Assembly: GCA_002773545.1 (NCBI GenBank)
Contig: PFAV01000016.1
Location: 1 to 10,041 of the forward strand
Direction of reading: 5' to 3'
DNA: 10,041 nucleotides
DNA from: a bacterium (Candidatus Gribaldobacteria) CG10_big_fil_rev_8_21_14_0_10_41_12
Lineage (GTDB): Bacteria; Patescibacteriota; Minisyncoccia; Minisyncoccales; CG1-02-41-26
Part shown: piece by piece, positions 1-6,548 of the stretch
How positions within the stretch are numbered: position 1 is the stretch's first letter
Layout: every line of letters begins with the position of its first letter
Notes under the pieces: model-generated
Seen by the model: only the letters and a program-made list of their open reading frames with translations
Database searches by the model: none
Told to the model about the DNA's origin: nothing
Made by a program: the position numbers and the translations under genes

Positions 1-77
1 AAACCCAAATCGCGCCAACCAAATTAATTTACTTATCCCCCGATCGGACACTTTTTGAAACAAAATGGCAGAGATGA
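1..77 (+). CDS. Possible C-terminal tail of a convergent gene, cut by the window edge
   Basis: Plus-strand frame 3 is open from the window edge to a TGA at 75-77 and encodes about 24 residues ending in ETKWQR. The peptide looks protein-like (TKLIYLSPDRTLF) but I do not recognise it, and 24 open codons can occur by chance. If real, the gene is convergent with the acetyltransferase gene and ends 24 nt from that gene's stop. An alternative is a minus-strand gene starting at a GTG at 49-51 and reading out of the window (VSDRGISKLIW), which is also open. The sequence alone does not decide between them. Confidence 0.25.
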   Translation, partial: TQIAPTKLIYLSPDRTLFETKWQR

Positions 78-87
78 TTTTTTCAGT

Positions 88-110
88 TTTAGCTAAAATT
101 TTTAGCTAAA
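88..110. repeat. Hairpin made of two copies of a self-complementary decamer
   Basis: The 10-mer TTTAGCTAAA occurs at 88-97 and again at 101-110 with a 3-nt spacer (ATT). Each copy is itself palindromic, so the two can pair as a 10-bp AT-rich stem. It overlaps the last codons and stop (102-104) of the acetyltransferase gene. No U-run follows on the minus strand, so a classical terminator is not supported. It could act as a weak bidirectional 3'-end structure if the left neighbour is convergent. Confidence 0.4.
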
Positions 111-581
111 GCGAGCTATCATGATGACTTCATCGCCGCGGAAGAGGTCTTTAATGATGGCTTCGGGCTGGGCGTCTAAGGTTTTTTGATAGAGCCGCTG
201 GGCTTGATTTTCGGTGCCAGTGGTTACCTCAACTATTTTTAGTTTCGCGCTGCGTTTTTTTAGATAATCTAAAATCTTTTTTAGCGATTGTTCAATCAAA
301 AACGAAGCCACTCCCCTGCCTCGGGCTGTTTCTTTAACCGCGATTTGCTCCAGTTCCCAAACCGCTGATTTTCTAAAACCGCCTTTTTCCAGCCACAAAA
401 TATAGCCCAAAATTTCGTCTTTTTCTTTGGCCACAAAATATTGCGTTCGCGGAAAAGCGCTAAAATTGCAAATTAGCCACTTTTTAGCGCCAGCCAAACT
501 GCCATAGCCCTTAAAACACTGGTTGGCAATTCTGGCTATTTCAAACAGATCTTTTTTGTTTAATGATTGAATTTTTATCAT
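102..581 (-). CDS. GNAT-family N-acetyltransferase (RimI-like)
   Basis: A 159-residue single-domain protein that fits the GNAT fold, which moves an acetyl group from acetyl-CoA to an amine. The motif A region is clear: a beta-strand with LEQIAV (residues 77-82) runs into the CoA pyrophosphate loop ARGRGVA (86-92), the expected R/Q-x-x-G-x-G/A pattern. NQAQRLYQK (125-133) matches the motif B helix with its N..A..LY signature. The length is normal for the family. The substrate cannot be told; RimI-type protein N-terminal acetylation and small-molecule acetylation are both possible. The ATG at 579-581 follows 14 nt after the palindrome at 596-625 and has no Shine-Dalgarno sequence. It is the last gene of the minus-strand series, 56 nt downstream of glmS. 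It may be read through from glmS or have its own promoter; I see no convincing one. A link to the glycogen genes is not evident. Confidence 0.85.
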   Translation of the reverse strand: MIKIQSLNKKDLFEIARIANQCFKGYGSLAGAKKWLICNFSAFPRTQYFVAKEKDEILGYILWLEKGGFRKSAVWELEQIAVKETARGRGVASFLIEQSLKKILDYLKKRSAKLKIVEVTTGTENQAQRLYQKTLDAQPEAIIKDLFRGDEVIMIARFS

Positions 582-595
582 AAACTTAAGCCGTA

Positions 596-625
596 GTTTA
601 ATTCGTGCGATCGCACGAATTAAAC
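596..625. repeat. 30-bp perfect palindrome after glmS
   Basis: The arms 596-610 and 611-625 are exact reverse complements with no spacer, and the centre is GCGATCGC (607-614). It begins 12 nt after the glmS stop and ends 14 nt before the acetyltransferase start. In RNA it would form a stem of about 13 bp with a GAUC loop. The minus-strand sequence after the stem (TACGGCTTAAG) has no U-tract, so it is not a textbook intrinsic terminator. It may protect or process 3' ends, or be a protein-binding or mobile palindrome. Two similar perfect palindromes lie at 2455-2504 and 9060-9095. Confidence 0.9.
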
Positions 626-637
626 AATGGTTTGTTT

Positions 638-2440
638 CTATTCTACGGTGACGGATTTTGCCAAATTGCGCGGCTTGTCTACATCAATGCCCTTGGCGTC
701 GGCCACATAATAGGCCAAAAGCTGTAAGGGAATCACATTGACTATTGGTGATAACAAGTCAATAGTTTTGGGCGTTTCTATCGTCCAGTTGGCCAACTGG
801 CTTGCTCGAATATCGCCTGGATTAACAATGGCCAAGATTTTACCGTTTCTGGCTTTTATTTCCTGCATATTGCTCAAGATTTTTTCATAGGTTTGATCAT
901 TGGTGGCGATAAATACCACCGGCATATTTTCGTCAACTAAGGCAATGGGCCCGTGTTTCATTTCCGCGGCCGGATAGCCCTCTGCGTGAATATAGGAAAT
1001 TTCTTTAAGTTTCAAGGCGCCTTCCAAAGCAACTGGATAGCTAAACCCCCGACCAAGAAATAGGGCGTTAGAGCTATTTTTTATAAAATTGGCCAAGGCC
1101 TTGACCAGCTCGGCTTGATTGAGAACCTGTTGGATTTTTTCGGGAATTAGTTTCAACTCTTTGATGATGTTTTTATCAATTTGCGCGTTTTTTTCTTGCT
1201 GTAAGTATAGCGCCAGCAAAACTAAAGCGGTTATTTGGCAAGTAAAGGCCTTGGTGGAGGCCACGCCAATCTCTGGCCCGGCGTGCAAATAAATACCGCT
1301 ATCAACTTCGCGCGAGATAGTTGAACCCACTACATTAATAATGCCCAATGTTTTTGCTCCTTTTCGCTTAGCCTCGTTTAGGGCGGCCAAGGTGTCGGCG
1401 GTTTCGCCTGATTGAGAGATGGCAATAGCCAAGTCATTATTATTGATAATCGGGTCCCGGTAGCGAAATTCCGAGGCATATTCTACTTCAACCGGCAAAC
1501 GACAAATTTTTTCAAATAAATGTTTGCCGATTAGCCCGGAATAAAAACTGGTGCCGCAAGCCACCATAATAATTCTTTTAATGCTGGCTGGATCAATATC
1601 AATAGATAATTTCACTTCGTTGTCAGTGATTCGGCCCCGCAAGGTGTTGGCGATGGCTTGGGGCTGTTCAAATATCTCCTTGAGCATAAAATGCTTAAAG
1701 CCAGCTTTTTCAATTTGGCCGACATCCCATTTTAGCTCTTGAATTTCTTTTTTAACGATGTCTCCGTTAGCCATTTTTGTTAAAAAGCCTTTTTGGTCTA
1801 TGACAACCATTTCCCCATCATTGAAATAGACCACTTTTTTAGTGTGTTCAAGAATGGCTGAAGCGTCCGAAGCCAAAAACATTTCATTGTTGCCTATGCC
1901 CAAGATTAACGGAGAGCCCTTTTTAGCGGCAATAATTTTATTTTCGCCCGCCTTCAAAATAGCCAAGCCCCAAGCGCCCTCTAAAAGCGCCAGGGTTTTC
2001 AAAACCGCTTCTTCAAAATTGTTATTTAGGCAAAATTTTTCAATTAAATGGCTGACAACCTCGGTATCAGTGTCGGAAAGAAAACAATGGCCCTCTTTTT
2101 CTAAAAGTTTTTTAAGGGCTTGGTAATTTTCAATAATGCCGTTGTGAACTACGGCGATTTTTTCTTGGCAATCCAAGTGAGGATGAGCATTGCGTTCGGA
2201 AGGCTCGCCGTGCGTGGCCCAACGGGTATGGCTAATGCCTATGGTGGCGGGTAGAATTTCGTTGTCCACTTTTCGCGCCAACTCTCCTACCCTGCCTTTG
2301 GCTTTGATGGTTTTTAGTTTGTTGGGCTCTAATAAACAAATACCCGCGCTGTCATAACCGCGGTATTCTAATTTTCGCAAGCCGTTAACAAGCAGGGGTG
2401 TTGCTTTTTGAAAGCCAATATAACCAAATATGCCGCACAT
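638..2440 (-). CDS. glmS: Glutamine--fructose-6-phosphate aminotransferase (isomerizing), GlmS
   Basis: Makes glucosamine-6-phosphate and glutamate from fructose-6-phosphate and glutamine, the entry step to UDP-GlcNAc and peptidoglycan. All domains are present in 600 residues (E. coli has 609). The N-terminal class II glutamine amidotransferase begins MCGIFGYIG, so Cys2 becomes the catalytic N-terminal cysteine. HTRWATHGEPS (71-81) and NG (100-101) are active-site elements. Two SIS sugar-isomerase domains follow. The first has GTSFYSG (296-302), SQSGET (342-347) and GVASTKAFT (392-400). The second has LGRGFSYPVALEGALKLKE (462-480) and AEMKHGP (492-498). E480, H496 and K595 match the E. coli catalytic residues E488, H504 and K603 with a constant offset of 8. 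The C-terminus PRNLAKSVTVE is canonical. The start is fixed by Cys2. The 68-nt leader contains a palindrome and is too short for a glmS ribozyme. No Shine-Dalgarno is seen; a weak TATACC lies 7 nt before the ATG. Confidence 0.98.
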   Translation of the reverse strand: MCGIFGYIGFQKATPLLVNGLRKLEYRGYDSAGICLLEPNKLKTIKAKGRVGELARKVDNEILPATIGISHTRWATHGEPSERNAHPHLDCQEKIAVVHNGIIENYQALKKLLEKEGHCFLSDTDTEVVSHLIEKFCLNNNFEEAVLKTLALLEGAWGLAILKAGENKIIAAKKGSPLILGIGNNEMFLASDASAILEHTKKVVYFNDGEMVVIDQKGFLTKMANGDIVKKEIQELKWDVGQIEKAGFKHFMLKEIFEQPQAIANTLRGRITDNEVKLSIDIDPASIKRIIMVACGTSFYSGLIGKHLFEKICRLPVEVEYASEFRYRDPIINNNDLAIAISQSGETADTLAALNEAKRKGAKTLGIINVVGSTISREVDSGIYLHAGPEIGVASTKAFTCQITALVLLALYLQQEKNAQIDKNIIKELKLIPEKIQQVLNQAELVKALANFIKNSSNALFLGRGFSYPVALEGALKLKEISYIHAEGYPAAEMKHGPIALVDENMPVVFIATNDQTYEKILSNMQEIKARNGKILAIVNPGDIRASQLANWTIETPKTIDLLSPIVNVIPLQLLAYYVADAKGIDVDKPRNLAKSVTVE

Positions 2441-2454
2441 ATAAAATGGTATAG

Positions 2455-2504
2455 TGTCTTAGGGCAGACCTAATACAAGCTTGTATTAGGTCTGCCCTAA
2501 GACA
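2455..2504. repeat. 50-bp perfect palindrome between debranching-enzyme gene and glmS
   Basis: Arms 2455-2479 and 2480-2504 are exact reverse complements with no spacer; the centre is AAGCTT (2477-2482). It starts 4 nt after the stop of the debranching-enzyme gene and ends 14 nt before the glmS ATG, so it fills most of the 68-nt gap. A perfect 25-bp arm is far beyond chance. In the mRNA it would form one very long hairpin. The sequence after it on the minus strand (CTATACCATTTTAT) has only four T in a row, so a normal intrinsic terminator is doubtful. Roles as an mRNA processing or stability hairpin, glmS attenuator, or REP/MITE-like repeat are open. Confidence 0.93.
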
Positions 2505-2508
2505 TTGC

Positions 2509-4272
2509 CTAGTATAATTTTTGTAGAAGTTCAAGGAAGAGGGCCGAGCTCCAGGCCTGGCATAAGCAACCCTCGGCTTGCAAACTGCGGGCCGAGCTTA
2601 GTTCTGAATGGTGGCCAACTATTCCCTGCCAGAGAATGTCTTGGGCGCTGGCTTTGATGATTTGTTCAATGTAGGGCTTAAACTTTTTTTGGTTGATTTT
2701 GGCCAAAACCAAGGCGGCTAAATTATTAATGAAAAACCAGCTATCGCCCTGATGATAACTAATTGGGGTTTCGCCGCTGTGCTCGTTATGGAAGGTCGGG
2801 CTGTATTTATCAACGGTTGACAGGCCGCCCCAGTCCAACCAAAGGCGGGGCAAAAGATTGGTGAAGCATTTTTCCCACTCACCCTTAGTTAAAAGTTGAG
2901 AATAGCTATGATAGCCCAGAAAAACATTGGGCCGAGCAGTGAGGTCTGCCAATTGGCCATTAAAACCATCAGCCAATGCTTGGCCATTCCAAAATTTTTC
3001 TTTGATTAAAATATGGCTGTCGTCTTCTAAATTATCATAAAAGAATTTTTTGCGCCAAAATTCAAAATTTTTGGAAGCAATGCGGCAAGCGGCCAGAAAA
3101 AGAGTTTGCAATTCAATAGTTGCGGGGTAACGGTCAACGGTGTCCATCCAGGTGGCTTTTTGACCGTGCCAGAATAAATTTTGGCTGACTGATTTTTCAA
3201 ACTCTTGTATAGCTGTTAATAAAAACTTTCTATGCCATTGTTGAAAAATATCAGCTCGCTTAATAGCCCAGCCCCAACCATCTTCTGCTGAATTGTTTTT
3301 TTCACCCCTAATAATATCTCTAATAAGATTATGCCAAATTGTCTGGCTGGCGGGCTTATTGAGCATTTTGAGGGCTGGCAGGCAAAGAGCGGCATCTCTT
3401 TGCCAAAATTGAAAAAACCAAGGCAGGCCAGCATAAAGCCCTTTGATTTTTTTCTTTTCGTCAAACACCAAACAGCTTCTAAGAGAGTTTTTGGCGCAAA
3501 GATAGGCCAATCTTAATTCTGAATCTTTGATCTTGGGGCGATTAAAAAATGGCCAAAGATTTTTTATTTCCCGAACCGCTTTCTTTTTGAGCGATCTTAA
3601 ATGATTAGCGCCGAATTGCGCCTGCTCTATGGCTTGGTCTTTGGTTTGAGCCGCTGCTAAAACCAACCGCTGGCTGTTTTTGAATTTTAAGGCCAAATAA
3701 ACCGACCGTTCAAAGGGAGCCGAATGGCGGTTTTTGTCAAAAGTGTAGTCGCGGGTTACCCATTGGTTGGGCCTTTCGTGGGTGGCGGTGTCGGCCTTGA
3801 TGGCTACAAAAAATTCTTTCATTGCCTCATCAACTGTTTGGCATTTTACCACCACCAGGCCAGCTTGTTCAAAGATTTCGTAAGCCGCGCTGTTTTGGTT
3901 GTCGTAGGATTCTTTGGCGTCAAAAAATAGTTTAATGTCGCTGGGCAAAGTTGTTTCATAAACTAAAACATTTAAGAATGACGGCGTGAAAAATGTTTCG
4001 TTGGTTTCTCCCCTCTTTCTCTCTACTTGCCAAAAATTATTTTTTATTTCACTAACATCTGCCCCTCCCTCTATCTCAATATTTTCAAGAACGCGAAAAA
4101 TTTTATTGCCAGCCAGCCGGCTGGGAGTAAAAAACCATCCCTGATAGCGGCTGAATGGCTTTTCAGCCAGCCAAAAATATCCGCCCAAAAGATTAGTTAA
4201 TAAAAAACCATTTTGCTTTTCTACGGTTTTAACTACCCGGTTATTTTCGTTAAAATAGTGAATTATTTTCAT
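2509..4272 (-). CDS. Glycogen debranching-type amylo-alpha-1,6-glucosidase
   Basis: Likely hydrolyses alpha-1,6 branch points (single-glucose stubs) of glycogen in the cytosol. In its 587 residues, residues 1 to about 235 form the N-terminal beta-rich domain of bacterial and archaeal debranching enzymes, opening with GFLLTNLLGGY (22-32) and a following SRYQGWFF (41-48). The rest is an (alpha/alpha)6-barrel GDE C-domain (GH133-like). It has AGLPWFFQFWQRDA (281-294, D293 in the conserved W-x-R-D motif), WMDT (375-378) with E387 in the ATIEL stretch, GGLSTVD (482-488), YHQGDSWFF (506-514) and the terminal EGCLCQAWSSA (567-577). The fused 4-alpha-glucanotransferase domain of eukaryotic debranching enzymes is absent, so oligosaccharide transfer would need a partner such as the GH57 enzyme upstream. 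It lies 150 nt downstream of the GT3 synthase behind a nested inverted repeat. The ATG has no Shine-Dalgarno. The family call is firm; hydrolase specificity is inferred. Confidence 0.88.
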   Translation of the reverse strand: MKIIHYFNENNRVVKTVEKQNGFLLTNLLGGYFWLAEKPFSRYQGWFFTPSRLAGNKIFRVLENIEIEGGADVSEIKNNFWQVERKRGETNETFFTPSFLNVLVYETTLPSDIKLFFDAKESYDNQNSAAYEIFEQAGLVVVKCQTVDEAMKEFFVAIKADTATHERPNQWVTRDYTFDKNRHSAPFERSVYLALKFKNSQRLVLAAAQTKDQAIEQAQFGANHLRSLKKKAVREIKNLWPFFNRPKIKDSELRLAYLCAKNSLRSCLVFDEKKKIKGLYAGLPWFFQFWQRDAALCLPALKMLNKPASQTIWHNLIRDIIRGEKNNSAEDGWGWAIKRADIFQQWHRKFLLTAIQEFEKSVSQNLFWHGQKATWMDTVDRYPATIELQTLFLAACRIASKNFEFWRKKFFYDNLEDDSHILIKEKFWNGQALADGFNGQLADLTARPNVFLGYHSYSQLLTKGEWEKCFTNLLPRLWLDWGGLSTVDKYSPTFHNEHSGETPISYHQGDSWFFINNLAALVLAKINQKKFKPYIEQIIKASAQDILWQGIVGHHSELSSARSLQAEGCLCQAWSSALFLELLQKLY

Positions 4273-4321
4273 GTTAGAAATCGTTAATGAGGAGCGAAGC
4301 GACGAATTTACGAGTTCTTAC

Positions 4322-4394
4322 ACCCTGTGAAGTAGAAATTTGCTTTGCAAATTTCAATTTTAATTTTGAAAAAATTGAAATTACTTCACGGGGT
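4322..4394. repeat. Nested imperfect palindrome in the GT3-debranching enzyme gap
   Basis: Outer arms at 4322-4334 and 4382-4394 are 13 bp with one mismatch (a G-U wobble in the plus-strand RNA, C-A in the minus). Inside are two more dyads: 4335-4343 with 4347-4355 (9 bp, 3-nt loop) and 4352-4361 with 4371-4380 (10 bp). A cloverleaf-like or one long bulged hairpin fold is possible. A further pair, GCGAAGCG at 4294-4301 and its complement at 4415-4422, brackets the whole. The layered symmetry suggests a REP/MITE-type element rather than a simple terminator. No U-tract follows on the minus strand. The 150-nt gap holds nothing else that I can identify. Confidence 0.75.
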
Positions 4395-4422
4395 AAAATC
4401 CCGCTAGTCAATCGCGCTTCGC

Positions 4423-6243
4423 TTATGGCTCGCGTTCTTGGAGCGTCATTTTATGGGCTTTAAAATAATTAGCGGCTAATTTTTTCCAGCCAAAAAACGC
4501 AGAAAGATCTTTGGCGCGCATTTTGTTTTCTACTCTTTCTTTGCGTTGGTATTGCGCGAAATCAAACAAAGTATTGGCTAATGAATCAACAACTTCCTCG
4601 TCTTTTTTGCCAGTTCTTTTTAAGATAAAAATACCAGGGTATTTTTTGTTTTTAATGTGTTCTTGGCAAGCTCGGCCAAATCCGGTAAGGTCGCTAGTGA
4701 TTGATGGTACGCCAAAGCCAGCGGTTTCCAAAGGAGTATAACCCCAGGGCTCGTAAAACGACGGGAAAACTCCTAAGTGAGCGCCTTTTAGAAATTCTTC
4801 GTAAGTAAGATTGGTTAAGCCGTCGTGGCCAGAAAGGTAAATAGGATAAAAAACCGCTTTAACTTTATCCTCGGGTTTATTGTCTATGCCAGCCGCTTGC
4901 AAGGCATCTAAAATAGCGTCTTGTTGGCTAACCAAATCGTGAGTGGTTAATGGCGGGGTACCCTTTCTTTTTAATTTTAAGAATTTTTTCTCAATGTTAA
5001 ACAAAAAATCCTTGTTAAAGAGCGTTTCCTCGGATATTTTTTTGTCTTCGGCTAGGGCGTAGAGCACTTTTTCTTGGGTTTCCTCAGAGATTTCTTCTAA
5101 AGAATTTTTGATGTCGTCCAGAAATTCGCGGCTTTCTAAAATATCGGTCTTTACTCCCCTTACATCCGAAGGCACTAAAAAGAAAACAACTATTGTTTTT
5201 TTGGCGTGGCTTTCTTGCATTTTTTTATTGAGCTGGGCCAGGGCTTTAATAAAGATATCCAACCCTTTGGCGCGAAATTCGTAGCGGCAAGCGGTAAAGA
5301 AAAATAAAGTTTGTTGCAAGTCAAAAGCATAATAAGGAAAGAAATAAAAAAGCAAAAAATTTCTTAAGCGGTTGCGGTGCGCTCTATGCTGAATGGTTAA
5401 TTCTTCAAAGCTGGGATATTGGCTTTCACTGATGCCGTTGGGCAAAAAGATATCGGTCGGTCTGCCCAAGAATCGTTCGGCCTCCCAAGCGGTAATATGG
5501 CTGACGGTGGTGAAAACAGCGGCTTGGCTGGCGGCGGCTTTTTCTAATTGATGCTTGGCTTTGATATTAAATTTAGCGATATTTTCTTCTATGTTAATCT
5601 TGTCAATAAAATTATAAAAATCAACATTGTTGTAAGCTAAAGTTCGTCCCAAAGTAGTGGCGTGGGTGGTAAAAACCGCGCCTATTTGCGGCGCAGTCTT
5701 TGCTAGGTGTAAAAGGCCGGCTCCCGAGAGCCATTCGTGGAAATGAGCCACTACTTTTTGGCCGGCGAAAAGGCCGGCCATTTTTTCAATTAACAAACCG
5801 CAGGCCGTGGCCCAAACAACCGGCTCGGTGAAATCGTTGAGGGCTGATAAAGAATCAATTTGCCAATTATCCCAAAGCTCGGTTTTTATTTGATTGGCTT
5901 TGGGCCAAAAATCCTTAAAATCAATTAAAATTATTTTGGGCTCGCCTTTAATCAGCCATTTGCCAAAATGGCATTTTAAGCCCTGCTCGGTTTCTAAACT
6001 ATGAAAAATTTCTTTGAGGCCGTCAAAGGGCGGCTCTTCTTCAAACTCGCCTTTGGTTTTATCGTGAAAATAAGGGCCAAGCAAAAAATAATTTTCCGGA
6101 TATTGTTCAAGCATTTGCTCGGCTTTGGATGTTAAAACAGTCCAAATGCCCCCTACTTTATTGCATACTTCCCAAGACACCTCAAAAACCGCTGCGGGTT
6201 TTTCTGCAGGGACGGCTTTAGAAAATATTTTTTTAGCGTTCAT
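4423..6243 (-). CDS. Glycogen synthase, GT3 family (eukaryotic GYS-type)
   Basis: Extends alpha-1,4-glucan chains from UDP-glucose in the cytosol; family GT3 typifies fungi and animals, while most bacteria use ADP-glucose GT5 enzymes. The 606 residues follow the yeast/animal pattern throughout. The N-terminal nucleotide-binding signature is FEVSWEVCNKVGGIWTVL (20-37), followed by HFHEW (167-171) and FTTHATTLGRTLA (191-203). The GT3-specific linker FFFTACRYEFRAKGLDIF (314-331) carries R320 and K326, and THDL (434-437) follows. The acceptor-loop signature GVFPSFYEPWGYTPLE (491-506) has the E-x7-E pair E498 and E506. A basic helix (R567, K568, R570, K574, R576) aligns with the yeast glucose-6-phosphate arginine cluster. 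The protein stops soon after, so the long phosphorylated tail of eukaryotic enzymes is missing. Its start is only 2 nt from the stop of the small gene, implying translational coupling. Identity is firm; nucleotide preference is from family knowledge. Confidence 0.95.
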   Translation of the reverse strand: MNAKKIFSKAVPAEKPAAVFEVSWEVCNKVGGIWTVLTSKAEQMLEQYPENYFLLGPYFHDKTKGEFEEEPPFDGLKEIFHSLETEQGLKCHFGKWLIKGEPKIILIDFKDFWPKANQIKTELWDNWQIDSLSALNDFTEPVVWATACGLLIEKMAGLFAGQKVVAHFHEWLSGAGLLHLAKTAPQIGAVFTTHATTLGRTLAYNNVDFYNFIDKINIEENIAKFNIKAKHQLEKAAASQAAVFTTVSHITAWEAERFLGRPTDIFLPNGISESQYPSFEELTIQHRAHRNRLRNFLLFYFFPYYAFDLQQTLFFFTACRYEFRAKGLDIFIKALAQLNKKMQESHAKKTIVVFFLVPSDVRGVKTDILESREFLDDIKNSLEEISEETQEKVLYALAEDKKISEETLFNKDFLFNIEKKFLKLKRKGTPPLTTHDLVSQQDAILDALQAAGIDNKPEDKVKAVFYPIYLSGHDGLTNLTYEEFLKGAHLGVFPSFYEPWGYTPLETAGFGVPSITSDLTGFGRACQEHIKNKKYPGIFILKRTGKKDEEVVDSLANTLFDFAQYQRKERVENKMRAKDLSAFFGWKKLAANYFKAHKMTLQEREP

Positions 6244-6245
6244 AC

Positions 6246-6515
6246 TTATAATTGGGCTTTGATTTTTTGGGCTATTAACTTGGCGTTTTTAATTTTTTCA
6301 ATTTGTTTGGCTAAAGTTTTTTTGCCGAAAACGCCTTCAAGCCAGCGGCTAAAATCATTTTTGCTGGCGTTGACATGGTGGCTGAAAACTTGTTGATCTA
6401 TTTTCTCCAAAATAACGGCGCATTCTTTTAAGTTTTTAGCCACTTGGCCATCGCAAAACCAAAAGGCCTTTTCTGGCGAGACATTTATAGGAGATGATTT
6501 TTTAGCAGGTTTCAT
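6246..6515 (-). CDS. Small conserved-looking protein beside glycogen synthase (possibly DUF5752-like)
   Basis: An 89-residue soluble protein with no signal peptide or membrane segment. After a Lys/Ser-rich start of about 15 residues comes a motif-rich core: FWFCDG (18-23), NLKE (28-31), VFSHHVN (43-49), then KNDFSRWLEGVFG (52-64). A Lys-rich helix follows to the end. From memory this pattern (aromatic strand, H-V-N, then D-F-x-x-W-x-x-x-V-F-G) resembles DUF5752, a family of unknown function in archaea and some bacteria; I could not verify this. It lies 33 nt after the GH57 gene and 2 nt before the GT3 synthase, so it is almost certainly co-translated with the synthase. Inference: a partner or regulator of glycogen synthase or GH57. 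The two adjacent His residues (47-48) and Cys21 are the only obvious candidate ligand residues. The ATG start is preferred because the upstream gap is short, but no ribosome binding site supports it. Confidence 0.82.
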   Translation of the reverse strand: MKPAKKSSPINVSPEKAFWFCDGQVAKNLKECAVILEKIDQQVFSHHVNASKNDFSRWLEGVFGKKTLAKQIEKIKNAKLIAQKIKAQL

Positions 6516-6548
6516 ATTTTTATGATTTTTAAGATTGCGACCTTTGAT

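Noticed and set aside
596..625. Classical rho-independent terminator after glmS
   Set aside because: The stem is strong, but no run of T follows on the coding strand, so it is listed as a palindrome rather than a terminator. The same reasoning applies to 2455-2504.
591..648. Six-base complement CCGTAG (591-596) / CTACGG (643-648) around the glmS palindrome
   Set aside because: Too short, and one arm lies in glmS codons; expected by chance.
2441..2508. glmS ribozyme or other riboswitch in the glmS leader
   Set aside because: The gap is 68 nt and 50 of them are a perfect palindrome. The ribozyme core needs far more sequence and a different fold.
3724..3930. Plus-strand reading frame opposite the debranching-enzyme gene
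   Set aside because: It has no recognisable motif and lies wholly antisense to a clear gene; the same holds for the other plus-strand frames inside genes.
5712..5778. Repeated AAAAGGCCGGC word in the GT3 gene
   Set aside because: Both copies encode ordinary family residues (GAGLLHL and MAGLFAG); explained by codon choice.
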